From Sphingomonadales bacterium UBA2369 (lineage in GTDB: Bacteria; Pseudomonadota; Alphaproteobacteria; Sphingomonadales; Sphingomonadaceae): a stretch of 64,000 nucleotides of DNA. The notes beneath the pieces were generated by a model. The model was not told the DNA's origin. It made no database searches and was given only the letters and a program-made list of their open reading frames with translations. A program made the translations under genes and the position numbers. Of the stretch, positions 1-6,646 are shown piece after piece (within the stretch, counting starts at the first letter, position 1; each line of letters opens with the position of its first letter). The stretch is from positions 62,344 through 126,343 of the forward strand of contig DDTH01000017.1 in assembly GCA_002344055.1 (NCBI GenBank), read 5' to 3'.

Positions 1-323
1 TGTCCGCCTCTTCACGCGCCTGTCCGCGGAAAGTGACGAAACCCCCTGCGTTTCCATGTGACAGTCGTGACATTCGTGACTCTCGGAACCTTTCGCGCCC
101 GCCTCCGCCGGCGGCCCTAGCATGTGTCAACCTGTCAACTTAAACCGTCCATGCAGCCCCGCTTCGTTCACCGACCCCGCCGGAATCGGCACTCCCGAAC
201 CGTGATCCGCACCCACCGCGCCGCCTCCGTCTACGGCTTGCCTTCCGGCCGATGTGGTGCGATTAATCTGGGTCAATCGCGGTCCTGTCCCTATGGCAGG
301 CCGTTTTCGAATTGGGGGCAAAG
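1..323. other. Region upstream of ihfB, no supported gene
   Basis: Short open frames exist on both strands here, but they overlap each other, lack ribosome-binding sites and resemble no family I know. The stretch presumably holds the ihfB promoter. I could not place -35/-10 boxes or a terminator of an upstream gene with confidence. Confidence 0.4.
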
Positions 324-620
324 GTGATCCGCTCGGAACTCGTTCAGAAGCTTTGCGACGATTTCCCCGATCTGACGCAGAAGGAGATCGAGCGCGTGGT
401 CGCGTCCTTCTACGATTCGATCATCGACCAGCTGCAGCAGGGCGGCCGGGTCGAGCTGCGCGGCTTCGGCGCTTTCTCGACACGCGGCCGCGATGCCCGC
501 CGCGGCCGCAATCCGCGCACCGGCGAGCCGGTCGATGTGGACGCCAAACGCGTGCCCTATTTCAAGCCGGGCAAGGAAATGCGCGAGCGGCTGAATATCG
601 ACGGCAACGGCGCGGCCTGA
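324..620 (+). CDS. ihfB: Integration host factor subunit beta
   Basis: IHF-beta pairs with IHF-alpha to form a sequence-specific DNA-bending protein used in transcription, replication and site-specific recombination. The 98-residue product has the HU/IHF fold order: an N-terminal helical part (IRSELVQKL), then the beta-arm region with GRVELRGFGAF and the RNPRTG arm tip, then VPYFKPGKEMRERLN. The GTG at 324 is preferred because it gives the usual IRSELV start and follows a GGGGG-type binding site; a TTG at 312 would add four residues. It stands alone, transcribed toward the tRNA-Leu gene that the mobile element has split. Tyrosine integrases often need IHF, so the neighbouring host gene may take part in recombination of the element; that is inference. 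Confidence 0.95.
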   Translation: MIRSELVQKLCDDFPDLTQKEIERVVASFYDSIIDQLQQGGRVELRGFGAFSTRGRDARRGRNPRTGEPVDVDAKRVPYFKPGKEMRERLNIDGNGAA

Positions 621-683
621 TCCGGCCCTGATTCTCCCTTCCCGCTTGCCCGCCGCCGCGCGCGCGGGCAGTTTGCCGCGCGT

Positions 684-721
684 GCGGACGTGGCGGAATG
701 GTAGACGCTGGAGACTTAAAA
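684..721 (+). pseudogene. 5' half of host tRNA-Leu(UAA), split by the element
   Basis: The half starts with acceptor strand GCGGACG (684-690), has a D-arm (GGCGGAATGGTAGACGC) and the 5' anticodon stem GGAGA (710-714), and ends in the loop CTTAAAA (715-721) with anticodon TAA. The sequence then leaves the tRNA and enters the element. The missing half is at 23190-23244, where CGTCCGC pairs exactly with this acceptor strand and TCTTC pairs with GGAGA (one G-U). No substitute 3' half follows within the next 100 bases, so this gene can no longer make a tRNA. Its promoter now reads toward the integrase gene. Confidence 0.93.
713..721 (+). other. attL core
   Basis: GACTTAAAA covers the end of the 5' anticodon stem and the whole anticodon loop of the split tRNA. 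It is repeated at 23188-23196. To its left the sequence is tRNA; to its right (GCAGATAATTTACTTG) it is element DNA. Confidence 0.88.
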
Positions 722-788
722 GCAGATAATTTACTTGAAAAATGGCGGAAAACTGGGATAATTGGCTCATAGATCGCTAGCACACCCC

Positions 789-807
789 TAGCGCATTTTA
801 GCGCATT
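789..807 (+). repeat. Arm-type integrase sites, left end
   Basis: Two direct copies of TAGCGCATT lie at 789-797 and 799-807, about 70 bp inside attL and just before the integrase start. The same word recurs inside attR. Paired short repeats at this distance from a core are typical of the arm sites bound by the N-terminal domain of phage-type integrases. They may also let the integrase regulate its own gene. Binding is inferred. Confidence 0.65.
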
Positions 808-822
808 GAGAGGGCGCTACAC

Positions 823-2013
823 ATGGCCGATGCAGTCCACGAAATCCTTGGCGGTAAGGTTCAACTCTTTCGCCGACCGCGAAGCAGCTACTGGCAATGC
901 CGAGCAAGCGTGGCGGGCGAGCAGCGGCGCCACAGCACCAAGACTGCCAGCCTCGCCCAGGCGAAGGACGTGGCAGAGGATTGGTTTCTCACCTTGAAGG
1001 GCAAAGCCGGTCGCGGCGAGCTGACCACAGGCCCGACGTTTGCCGACGCGGCCAAACGGTTCATGACCGAGTTTACGGTTATCACGGCTGGGCAGCGCAG
1101 CCCGCTCTATGTGCGCCGACATAGGGAGCGGCTCGACCTCTACCTTCTCCCCTTTTTCGGCGAGAAGGCCCTTAGCCAAATTACCTCTGGTTTGATTCAA
1201 GATTACCGAATCGATCGGATCACCAAGGGCGGTTTCGATCGGCAGTCCGGCGAACGAAACGGCAAGGCTCCGTCACGCAGCACCATGCATCAGGAAATGG
1301 TCTGCCTCCGGCAGGTTCTCAAATGCGCGAATCGGCACGGCTGGCTGCCGGCGATGCCGATCATGACGGACCCCTATCGAGCTTCGGGCAAGGTATCCCA
1401 CCGGGCTTGGTTTTCGCCGGAAGAGTATAAGCGACTTTACGAGGCCACCCGAGAACGGGCGAAGAACCCTAAGAAGGAGCGGTGGCGGACCGCGTGCGAG
1501 GACCTTCACGACTATGTGCTCTTCATGGGTAACACCGGCCTACGGCCGGACGAGGCAAAGCGCCTGCAAGTCCAGGACGTTCAAATCGTCGAGGATGGCG
1601 GCGAGCGGCAGCGCATTCTTCACATTGCCGTGCGCGGCAAGCGAGGCACCGGCTGGGCCAAATCGATGCCGGGCGCTGTGATGCCGTTCTCGCGCATCAA
1701 AAAGCGTCACAACCTCGAGCCGACCGATCCGCTGTTTCCGACGATCCAACGAGAACTCTTCAACACGATCCTTGATGAGCTTAGCCTCAAGCGGGACCGC
1801 GAAGGGACGGCACGGACCACCTACAGCCTTCGACACACTTACATTTCAACGCGCCTTCTCGAAGGCGCGGACATCTACCAGATAGCGAAAAACTGCCGCA
1901 CCAGCGTCGAGATGATTGAGAAGTTCTACGCCTCTCATATCAAGGACATGATCGACGCCGGAGCAGTGAACGTGCGCAAGGTCCCAAAACGCCGCGACAG
2001 TTCTCGCGCCTGA
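823..2013 (+). CDS. int: Site-specific tyrosine integrase of the element
   Basis: This 396-residue phage-type integrase should catalyse insertion and excision at the tRNA-Leu anticodon loop. Residues 1-65 look like an arm-binding domain, about 72-180 a SAM-like core-binding domain, and about 195-390 the catalytic domain. Catalytic candidates are Arg241 (GNTGLRPDEAKRL), Lys273 (RGKRG), Arg337 (YSLRHTY) and nucleophile Tyr369 (MIEKFY). The usual first His of the HxxR box is Tyr334 and the usual His/Trp before the nucleophile is Thr360; such changes occur in some phage-type subfamilies. The ATG at 823 follows GAGAGG. It points away from the host tRNA promoter, so in the integrated state that promoter may drive it. 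Confidence 0.93.
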   Translation: MADAVHEILGGKVQLFRRPRSSYWQCRASVAGEQRRHSTKTASLAQAKDVAEDWFLTLKGKAGRGELTTGPTFADAAKRFMTEFTVITAGQRSPLYVRRHRERLDLYLLPFFGEKALSQITSGLIQDYRIDRITKGGFDRQSGERNGKAPSRSTMHQEMVCLRQVLKCANRHGWLPAMPIMTDPYRASGKVSHRAWFSPEEYKRLYEATRERAKNPKKERWRTACEDLHDYVLFMGNTGLRPDEAKRLQVQDVQIVEDGGERQRILHIAVRGKRGTGWAKSMPGAVMPFSRIKKRHNLEPTDPLFPTIQRELFNTILDELSLKRDREGTARTTYSLRHTYISTRLLEGADIYQIAKNCRTSVEMIEKFYASHIKDMIDAGAVNVRKVPKRRDSSRA

Positions 2014-2082
2014 GCACCTGCGGACAGATCGCACATCGTCCTTGGCGGCGAATCCGCCGCCCACTATACCTAGCCCCGGTGT

Positions 2083-2393
2083 GCGGGCGTGGCGAAATTG
2101 GTAGACGCACCGGACTTAGACGATGACTTGAGTGCGCGCGGGGAAATCCGCGACGTAGAACTGCTCAAATTCGGGGAACCCTGTAAGATGGCGATCCCGA
2201 GCCAAGCTCGGCCTGAATCGGCCGGGAAGGTGTAGAGACTAGACGGGCAGCACCTACCCTCCGCCCTGGCGGGGCACGGTGAAGGGATAGTCCAGACCCC
2301 AAACGCCTTCGGGCGGCGGCGAAAGCCGTGGCGGGTATGAAAATCCGTAGGGCCGCAAGGCCTGTGGGGGTTCGAGTCCCCCCGCCCGCACCA
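2083..2393 (+). tRNA. Element-borne tRNA-Leu(UAA) interrupted by an intron
   Basis: Exon 1 is 2083-2117 and exon 2 is 2340-2393. The acceptor strands GCGGGCG (2083-2089) and CGCCCGC (2383-2389) pair perfectly. There is a D-arm, a long class II variable arm (GGGCCGCAAGGCCT), a T-arm GGGGG-TTCGAGT-CCCCC, discriminator A and an encoded CCA (2391-2393). After splicing the anticodon arm reads CCGGA-CTTAAAA-TCCGT, giving anticodon UAA; one stem pair (C27/U43) is a mismatch. It differs from the split host gene in acceptor, anticodon stem and variable arm, so it is not a recent duplicate. It should supply the UUA-reading tRNA lost by the insertion. The 69-bp gap after the integrase gene presumably holds its promoter. 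Confidence 0.92.
2118..2339 (+). ncRNA. Group I self-splicing intron in tRNA-Leu(UAA)
   Basis: The intron is 222 nt and encodes no protein. It follows U34 of the anticodon (exon 1 ends CTT) and ends with the expected terminal G at 2339. Conserved core words are present: P/Q-like AAATTCGGGGAA and GATCCCGAGCC, R-like GAGACTAGACGGGCAG (2235-2250) and S-like AAGGGATAGTCC (2282-2293). These resemble the compact IC3-type introns of bacterial tRNA genes, and the position matches the known cyanobacterial and plastid tRNA-Leu(UAA) intron. A guide around 2130-2133 (GAGT) can pair with exon GACTT with a G-U wobble at the splice site. No fold was computed. Confidence 0.92.
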
Positions 2394-2408
2394 TCACGGA
2401 GCCAATCT

Positions 2409-2630
2409 ATGCGAGGCTATCGATATCAAACGCGCCGAGGGCCGATCTATATCGTGGCCCGAGACGGCCGCTGGCAATTGGTCTTCGAGGGCGAAAGCCT
2501 GGGATCGTATCACTCTCCACGCGCCGCAGCCGACGATGCGGCAGGCGGACATACTTTCACGCCTTCAAGCGGGATCGACCTAGCGACGCTCGGCATCCCC
2601 GACGGAATCAATGAGTGGGAAGTCTACTGA
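2409..2630 (+). CDS. Small hypothetical protein
   Basis: A 73-residue protein that starts 15 bases after the tRNA CCA end, with GGAG 7 nt upstream of its ATG. The sequence has an Arg-rich start, a WQLVFEGESLGSYHSP segment that looks like a beta hairpin, then AADDAAGGHTF. No signal peptide or membrane segment. I have seen similar short proteins on sphingomonad mobile elements but cannot name a family or function. Its close spacing suggests co-transcription with the tRNA or the use of the tRNA 3' end as leader. Confidence 0.65.
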   Translation: MRGYRYQTRRGPIYIVARDGRWQLVFEGESLGSYHSPRAAADDAAGGHTFTPSSGIDLATLGIPDGINEWEVY

Positions 2631-2825
2631 CCTCGACTGACAACCTGCCTCGTTTTGCGGATATCGCACGATAGAAGCTAAGCCAAAGCCCGAACGGGCG
2701 ACGCGACCGCGAAATGGACCCGGCACCGGGGAAATGTTGGACGGTTAAGCCTCGAACGAGGCGGGCCATCGCACCCATCCTCCACGTAGCGAAGTGGCGG
2801 GTTGTCAGCCCGCCACCTGCCACAG

Positions 2826-2921
2826 TCAGCTCTTCATTCTCAGCGCCATCATAATCTGCGCCATCGCCCCAACGAGCTGGGCGAAGGTATTCGCCAGCAA
2901 AAGGCTGAGTTCGGTCGTCAT
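2826..2921 (-). CDS. Putative 31-residue hydrophobic peptide
   Basis: ATG at 2921 is preceded by GGGGAGGACCCA, a near-perfect ribosome-binding site at good spacing. The product is 31 residues, mostly one amphipathic helix (LLLANTFAQLVGAMAQIMM) with a basic end (RMKS). A GC-rich 8-bp inverted repeat (GTGGCGGG/CCCGCCAC, 2794-2816) follows the stop and may end the transcript. Size and composition would fit a small membrane peptide or toxin-like protein, but no family is recognised. Confidence 0.45.
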   Translation of the reverse strand: MTTELSLLLANTFAQLVGAMAQIMMALRMKS

Positions 2922-3276
2922 TGGGTCCTCCCCGGTTTGTCCCGCGCTGAATCGCACGATGGACGCCGGACGCTCACGACCGACCCGCACTAGCGGACCG
3001 GTCATGGCTGCCCCGGGCACCGACTTGTCGGGCAAGATGCACACGCCGAAGGCACGGAAGCGCCGCGCCTTTTCCGGTCCGCGCGGTCGGTCAAAAGCGA
3101 CCAGACCAACGACGATTTAGCTGCAACCTGTGGAGGAAACTCGCGACCAGAACTCACCAATTTGGCGAAAATTAACCAATTCTTAGGGAGTGCGGCGGTA
3201 TTATGGCTTGAAGATCTCGAAGGCTCACAACAGGTAACCCATCGCCGCTCGCCCTACAGTCGATCCTCGAAAGGCC
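2922..3276. other. Non-coding stretch, no supported gene
   Basis: Open frames here have no binding site or recognisable product. The right part (3150-3230) is A/T-richer than its surroundings, with TTGGCG, AATTAACC and AATTCTTAGG, and may hold a promoter for the gene at 3277. Nothing more specific was seen. Confidence 0.35.
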
Positions 3277-4065
3277 TTGCCAGCGGATGACCTGCTGGCG
3301 GCCCAGCGTTCCGAACTTCTCGCGCAGGTTCTCGCAGCCCAGTACGGCCTAGAAAGCTCCCTAGCTTCGCTCGCGGCCGCGGGCGCCCAAACCGACGAGG
3401 CCCTGTCGCAGATGCAGGCGCTCGGAGATCTGCAAAAGCAGATTGCGAGCGCCACGCCAACGTCACTCACCTTTCTGCGCGGAGACGTTGCCAGTGTGGC
3501 AGCCGCATGCCGGACGCTGGCGCAGGAAGCCCGCGCCGCAGGCCTGTCCGAGCGGCACAGTGAATCCCCGTCGGCACGCGCCAGGGCGACAATTCGGCGC
3601 CTGGCGGGCGACCTCTTCGAGCGCCGTGTACTCGACCCATATCTGCAGTTCGCCTCGCCAGAAGAGGAAGATGCTTATCGGGAACGCGAGCGCACACGGC
3701 GCGATGCCATCGAGCGCGCGCTGGCGCGCGGAACTCCCGAAGGCCAACGCGAGGCTACCAGACTTACCAGCGACCAGCTGCGTGACGCCGGACAGCATGG
3801 TGCGACTGCGAGCCCGGATTTTAGCCGCATGCAAAGGGAAGCAGACGCGGCGCGCGCAGCACTCGATGCGGTGGCTCCCAATCAGGAGCAAGTCGATCGC
3901 CGATCGGAAACCGCTTCAACCGCAGACGCTCTAGATGACGTGGTCGCTGCCCTCCGGGCAGCTGGGGTCGAGACACTCGAAACGGCGGATGCAGGTCAGC
4001 GGTTCAGCGCGGCTGGCACGCCGACTGTAGAAAGCCCCGCTGCTAGGTCAGGTAGGATGACCTAG
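3277..4065 (+). CDS. Helical hypothetical protein
   Basis: A 262-residue Ala/Arg/Glu-rich protein, predicted by eye to be almost wholly helical with coiled-coil stretches (residues 1-60 and 95-150, including the charged run EEEDAYRERERTRRDAIERAL). No signal peptide, membrane segment or catalytic motif. The only in-frame start is TTG at 3277, after GAAAGG; the frame opens at 3238. It ends in a 4-bp convergent overlap with the next gene. I cannot assign a family. Composition fits a structural or DNA-transfer accessory protein, but that is a guess. Confidence 0.6.
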   Translation: MPADDLLAAQRSELLAQVLAAQYGLESSLASLAAAGAQTDEALSQMQALGDLQKQIASATPTSLTFLRGDVASVAAACRTLAQEARAAGLSERHSESPSARARATIRRLAGDLFERRVLDPYLQFASPEEEDAYRERERTRRDAIERALARGTPEGQREATRLTSDQLRDAGQHGATASPDFSRMQREADAARAALDAVAPNQEQVDRRSETASTADALDDVVAALRAAGVETLETADAGQRFSAAGTPTVESPAARSGRMT

Positions 4066-4382
4066 CCTACAAGCCCGGCGCGACGACAAGCCGTTCGGGT
4101 CCGATCCATTGAAGCAGGGTCGCTTCTCATCTCCGACCCGAGCACATTAGCCATCTGAACGACGTCCGCGGCGGTTTTGCGGCTATCGTGTCCCAGCACA
4201 CGAGCCATTCGCCGCAGGGCATCAGCCGTTCGGTGAATGTCGGCGTCACTTGCGTAGTGAGCAGCCACGACCGAGCACATGAGAGCGACGGTGTAGGCGC
4301 GTTCATTGGCGGTAGGTTGCTGCGCATGCGCTACCGGAACGGCGAGCGCGCACAACAACCCGGCGGAGGTGAAAAATCGCAC
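4062..4382 (-). CDS. Small secreted hypothetical protein
   Basis: About 106 residues from a GTG at 4382, which follows GAGGGG at 8 nt; an ATG at 4421 would add 13 residues ahead of the signal. A clear Sec signal peptide (VRFFTSAGLLCALAVPVAHAQQ) is followed by a roughly 80-residue helical domain with two cysteines (ALMCSVV and RTACRRAG) that could form a disulfide in the periplasm. No family recognised. The upstream ATG would start exactly on the right-hand strand of the inverted repeat at 4421-4447, which also favours the GTG. Confidence 0.65.
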   Translation of the reverse strand: MRFFTSAGLLCALAVPVAHAQQPTANERAYTVALMCSVVAAHYASDADIHRTADALRRMARVLGHDSRKTAADVVQMANVLGSEMRSDPASMDRTRTACRRAGLVG

Positions 4383-4420
4383 GATCGCAGCCCCTCGACA
4401 GGGCTGGAATTCTGACAGCA

Positions 4421-4447
4421 TGCAACAAAATCAGCAATTTTGTTGCA
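4421..4447. repeat. dif-like 11-5-11 inverted repeat (cassette end A)
   Basis: TGCAACAAAAT-CAGCA-ATTTTGTTGCA is a perfect 11-bp inverted repeat around a 5-base asymmetric centre. This is the layout of a tyrosine-recombinase core site. Eighteen bases (4421-4438) recur exactly, in inverted orientation, at 6048-6065 next to a tyrosine recombinase gene. It lies about 85 bp downstream of the JmjC-type gene. Confidence 0.75.
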
Positions 4448-4532
4448 GACCCATTCCTTTATTTTCAATATCTTAGATAGACTAATTTAGTCGCTACAAG
4501 TCGTCGGCATCTGCGGTGCACTTGGGATTTCA

Positions 4533-5705
4533 TCATCGATCGACAGTCAGGAGCCCCTCTCGAACGAGTCGCCTGCACAACGTGTAGGTTGAAGGCCGAT
4601 CAAGGGTCCTTTGGAGTTCACCGAGCGTGAACGACGGTCGTGAGGCTATCACTTTGAGCGTCGACTGTATCGCCTCCGGAAGCAGTATCTGCTTTCCAAA
4701 GAACGCTATTTTGAGCCGATCCGGGCCTGCATTTTCAATCGAAAATGAAAGATGTGGGTGAGGTCTCAGCCTCGTCTCGTCACACCACTCCTGCTCAGAA
4801 AGCGCATCCAACAGCCGGCCAGACCTCACGTCCGTTCGTCTCGCTTGATAGCCGCTCTGCAGTAGACGTAGTGCGCCCAAAAGATCGAGGTTTGCGATCG
4901 TATCGGTAACGGCAGCGTCGAGATCGCTTTGCTCATAGGCGACAGGCACCGCATGCCTGAGGGTTTTCTGAGAGCTTGCGGCTGAAATGGCTGCGCGAGT
5001 CACATCGAGCCAAGTCGGCGGAAAGAACCCGATGGTCATGTGGATGGACGGGTCATCCGAGGTTTCAGCGTCATGAAAAGTGCCTCGCGGCACATAAAGG
5101 AGATCACCGGCGTGCAGCTCAATTTGCTGTGTCGGCGCTACCTGCGACCACGGCAGCTCGGTTTCCCGGTCCTCTCGAATTGGAGGAAGGGCCGTGGTGT
5201 CATAGAGGTTCCAATTTTTGGAGCCTGAAAGCTGAAAAGCCAAAAAACTGTGGGTGTCGTAATGAGCTGTGAAACCTTGGGATCTTGGGGGCGTGATGAA
5301 CGCGCTCGCATGGACGTTGCAGCCGAATGCCTCTTCGAATGCATTTGTAACGACACCGAAACCAGGTAGGCTCTGCTGGAGCTGTTGAACGACGATCGTC
5401 GCTCCCGCATTGTATGCTGAGAAGAGCCGATCGTTGACGATCAGATCGTCTGAAAGATGGCCTCCAAGCCTAAACTCGCGCGTATACTCGTCCCTTGTGA
5501 GTTCGACGCCGCCTTGCACCAACCGAACACTGGGGTAGCGGATATCCGATCGGCTGAGAAACTGATCTAGGTCCCTAGGAGCAACGAGGTCATCAAAATT
5601 TCGTGAGCCATTACCCGAAATGTGAATCGGCTTGGCCTCCCAATAGGAAGCCAAAAAAAGGTCAACAGACAGAGGCTCGAAGAGAGTGCAGAAATCCACC
5701 GGCAC
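4533..5705 (-). CDS. JmjC/cupin-type Fe(II)/2-oxoglutarate oxygenase
   Basis: A 390-residue protein that looks like the ribosomal-oxygenase (RoxA/YcfD, cupin_4) branch of JmjC hydroxylases. An N-terminal part (1-95) is followed by the double-stranded beta helix. The metal-binding HxD is His148/Asp150 (FTAHYDTHSF) and the distal His is His211 (PRGTFHD). Lys163 in SGSKNWNLY is a candidate 2-oxoglutarate ligand. A C-terminal dimerisation/winged-helix-like part (about 250-390, ending TYTLCRRLVREGLL) resembles that of YcfD. Members hydroxylate protein side chains. It starts with GTG 14 bp after the small peptide gene, so the two form an operon and the peptide is a candidate substrate. Codon use is A/T-richer than the flanks. 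A true ribosomal-protein hydroxylase is possible but would be odd on an element. Confidence 0.8.
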   Translation of the reverse strand: MPVDFCTLFEPLSVDLFLASYWEAKPIHISGNGSRNFDDLVAPRDLDQFLSRSDIRYPSVRLVQGGVELTRDEYTREFRLGGHLSDDLIVNDRLFSAYNAGATIVVQQLQQSLPGFGVVTNAFEEAFGCNVHASAFITPPRSQGFTAHYDTHSFLAFQLSGSKNWNLYDTTALPPIREDRETELPWSQVAPTQQIELHAGDLLYVPRGTFHDAETSDDPSIHMTIGFFPPTWLDVTRAAISAASSQKTLRHAVPVAYEQSDLDAAVTDTIANLDLLGALRLLQSGYQARRTDVRSGRLLDALSEQEWCDETRLRPHPHLSFSIENAGPDRLKIAFFGKQILLPEAIQSTLKVIASRPSFTLGELQRTLDRPSTYTLCRRLVREGLLTVDR

Positions 5706-5719
5706 TCTAAGGGTCGCCT

Positions 5720-5878
5720 CTAATTGTTCTGATAGTTTTGCTGGTTCTGAAGAGTGCGGCGCACGTCCGCGCTCGAGGTTGTGTCTGCGGAGACGACAAT
5801 AATGTCCTCATCCTTCAGAGCGACAACACGTGGTTCGTCGACCGCGCTCTGATTCGAGGCACTTGAGGACTCGTCCAT
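5720..5878 (-). CDS. Short peptide with Asn/Gln-rich tail, possible modified-peptide precursor
   Basis: A 52-residue peptide from the ATG at 5878, which has GAGG six bases upstream. A longer frame from 5941 lacks a binding site and would overlap the likely promoter. The first part is acidic and Ser-rich (MDESSSASNQSAVDEP) with a central ALKDEDIIVVSADTT; the tail is TLQNQQNYQNN. Such a leader-like acidic part with a low-complexity end, 14 bp ahead of an oxygenase gene, is the layout of a ribosomally made, post-translationally modified peptide. Tail asparagines would be plausible hydroxylation targets. No transporter or protease gene is next to it. Function is inference. Confidence 0.65.
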   Translation of the reverse strand: MDESSSASNQSAVDEPRVVALKDEDIIVVSADTTSSADVRRTLQNQQNYQNN

Positions 5879-5902
5879 ACTAAACCTCAGTTTCTGTTGG
5901 GA

Positions 5903-5937
5903 CGAACTACGGTGATCTTTGAGTGCAAAGGTGTCAA
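5903..5937 (-). promoter_or_regulatory. Possible promoter of the peptide/oxygenase operon
   Basis: On the minus strand TTGACA (5937-5932) is followed, after a spacer containing the small inverted repeat CTTTG-cact-CAAAG, by a weak -10 region near CACCGTAGT. Transcription from here would start upstream of the ATG at 5878 and exclude the ATG at 5941. The -10 match is poor. Confidence 0.3.
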
Positions 5938-6038
5938 GCATACATGCGGTATCCGCCGCAGGCGTCGCAAATCTAAGAAAGCATGTCGGTCGATGCCATC
6001 GGTCGCCGAGCGATACGGCAGAATCGAGAATTTATCTG

Positions 6039-6065
6039 CGCAACCCTATTGCTGATTTTGTTGCA
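6039..6065. repeat. dif-like site (cassette end B)
   Basis: CGCAACCCTAT-TGCTG-ATTTTGTTGCA matches the inverted form of site A at 23 of 27 positions, with the centre and right arm identical. It ends 12 bp before the GTG of the recombinase gene, immediately ahead of its GAGGG binding site. The degenerate left arm is the cassette-side arm. Confidence 0.7.
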
Positions 6066-6076
6066 GCGAGGGTTCA

Positions 6077-6646
6077 GTGTCGTTCGTTCAGATCGGCCAA
6101 TGGCAGGCGTTTGATGCCAGCGGCCACCGCAAATATCTTAGCGCCGAAGAGCGGACGCGCTTTTTGGCAATGGCCGATCGGCTTCCAGCCGATCGACGCG
6201 CGCTTTGCTATCTTCTAGCCTACTCTGGTTGCCGCATCAGCGAAGCCCTCGCCATCGGCGCCCACAGCATTGATAGCGCGCGCGGCACTGTCACCTTCCG
6301 CACACTAAAGCGCAGGCGGCCGACATTTCGCACGGTGCCGGTGCCAAAAAGCGTCGCCGAGATGCTACTGGCCCAGTCGCGAGCATCAGGCGAAAAGCTG
6401 TGGTCGATCCATCGGGTGACGGCGTGGCGCACCGTTATCTCCACCATGGAGGCCGCGTCAGTTCGCGGCCCGATGCGATGCTGCAAAGGCCTAAGGCATG
6501 GCTATGGCGTGCAGGCGGTCGGCAACGGCGTTCCGCTCACATTGCTGCAGAAATGGCTTGGGCACGCGTCGCTCGCGACGACGGCGATCTATCTTGATGT
6601 AGTCGGCGAGGAGGAGCGCGCGTTCGCGGAACGAATGTGGCGCTAG
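6077..6646 (+). CDS. Catalytic-domain-only tyrosine recombinase
   Basis: A 189-residue XerC/D-like recombinase. It starts near the beginning of the catalytic domain (LSAEERTRFLAMAD) and lacks the N-terminal core-binding domain. Catalytic candidates: Arg in SGCRISEAL, Lys in FRTLKRRR, Arg in KGLRHGYGV, His in LGHASLATT and the nucleophile Tyr in TAIYLD. The usual first His of HxxR is Lys, a variant I have seen in related alphaproteobacterial proteins. The GTG at 6077 follows GAGGG. The N-terminal absence is probably real because no frame continues upstream. It is divergent from the peptide/oxygenase cassette, with a dif-like site between them, much as in an integron, but it lacks integron-integrase features I would expect. 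Confidence 0.85.
   Translation: MSFVQIGQWQAFDASGHRKYLSAEERTRFLAMADRLPADRRALCYLLAYSGCRISEALAIGAHSIDSARGTVTFRTLKRRRPTFRTVPVPKSVAEMLLAQSRASGEKLWSIHRVTAWRTVISTMEAASVRGPMRCCKGLRHGYGVQAVGNGVPLTLLQKWLGHASLATTAIYLDVVGEEERAFAERMWR

Noticed and set aside
2608..3120. 71-residue minus and 108-residue plus frames next to the intron-bearing tRNA
   Set aside because: No ribosome-binding site and no protein-like pattern; only the 31-residue frame inside has a convincing start.
4421..4447. Reading the palindrome only as a terminator of the JmjC operon
   Set aside because: It could end transcription, but the exact 18-base inverted copy next to a recombinase and the asymmetric 5-base centre fit a recombination site better.
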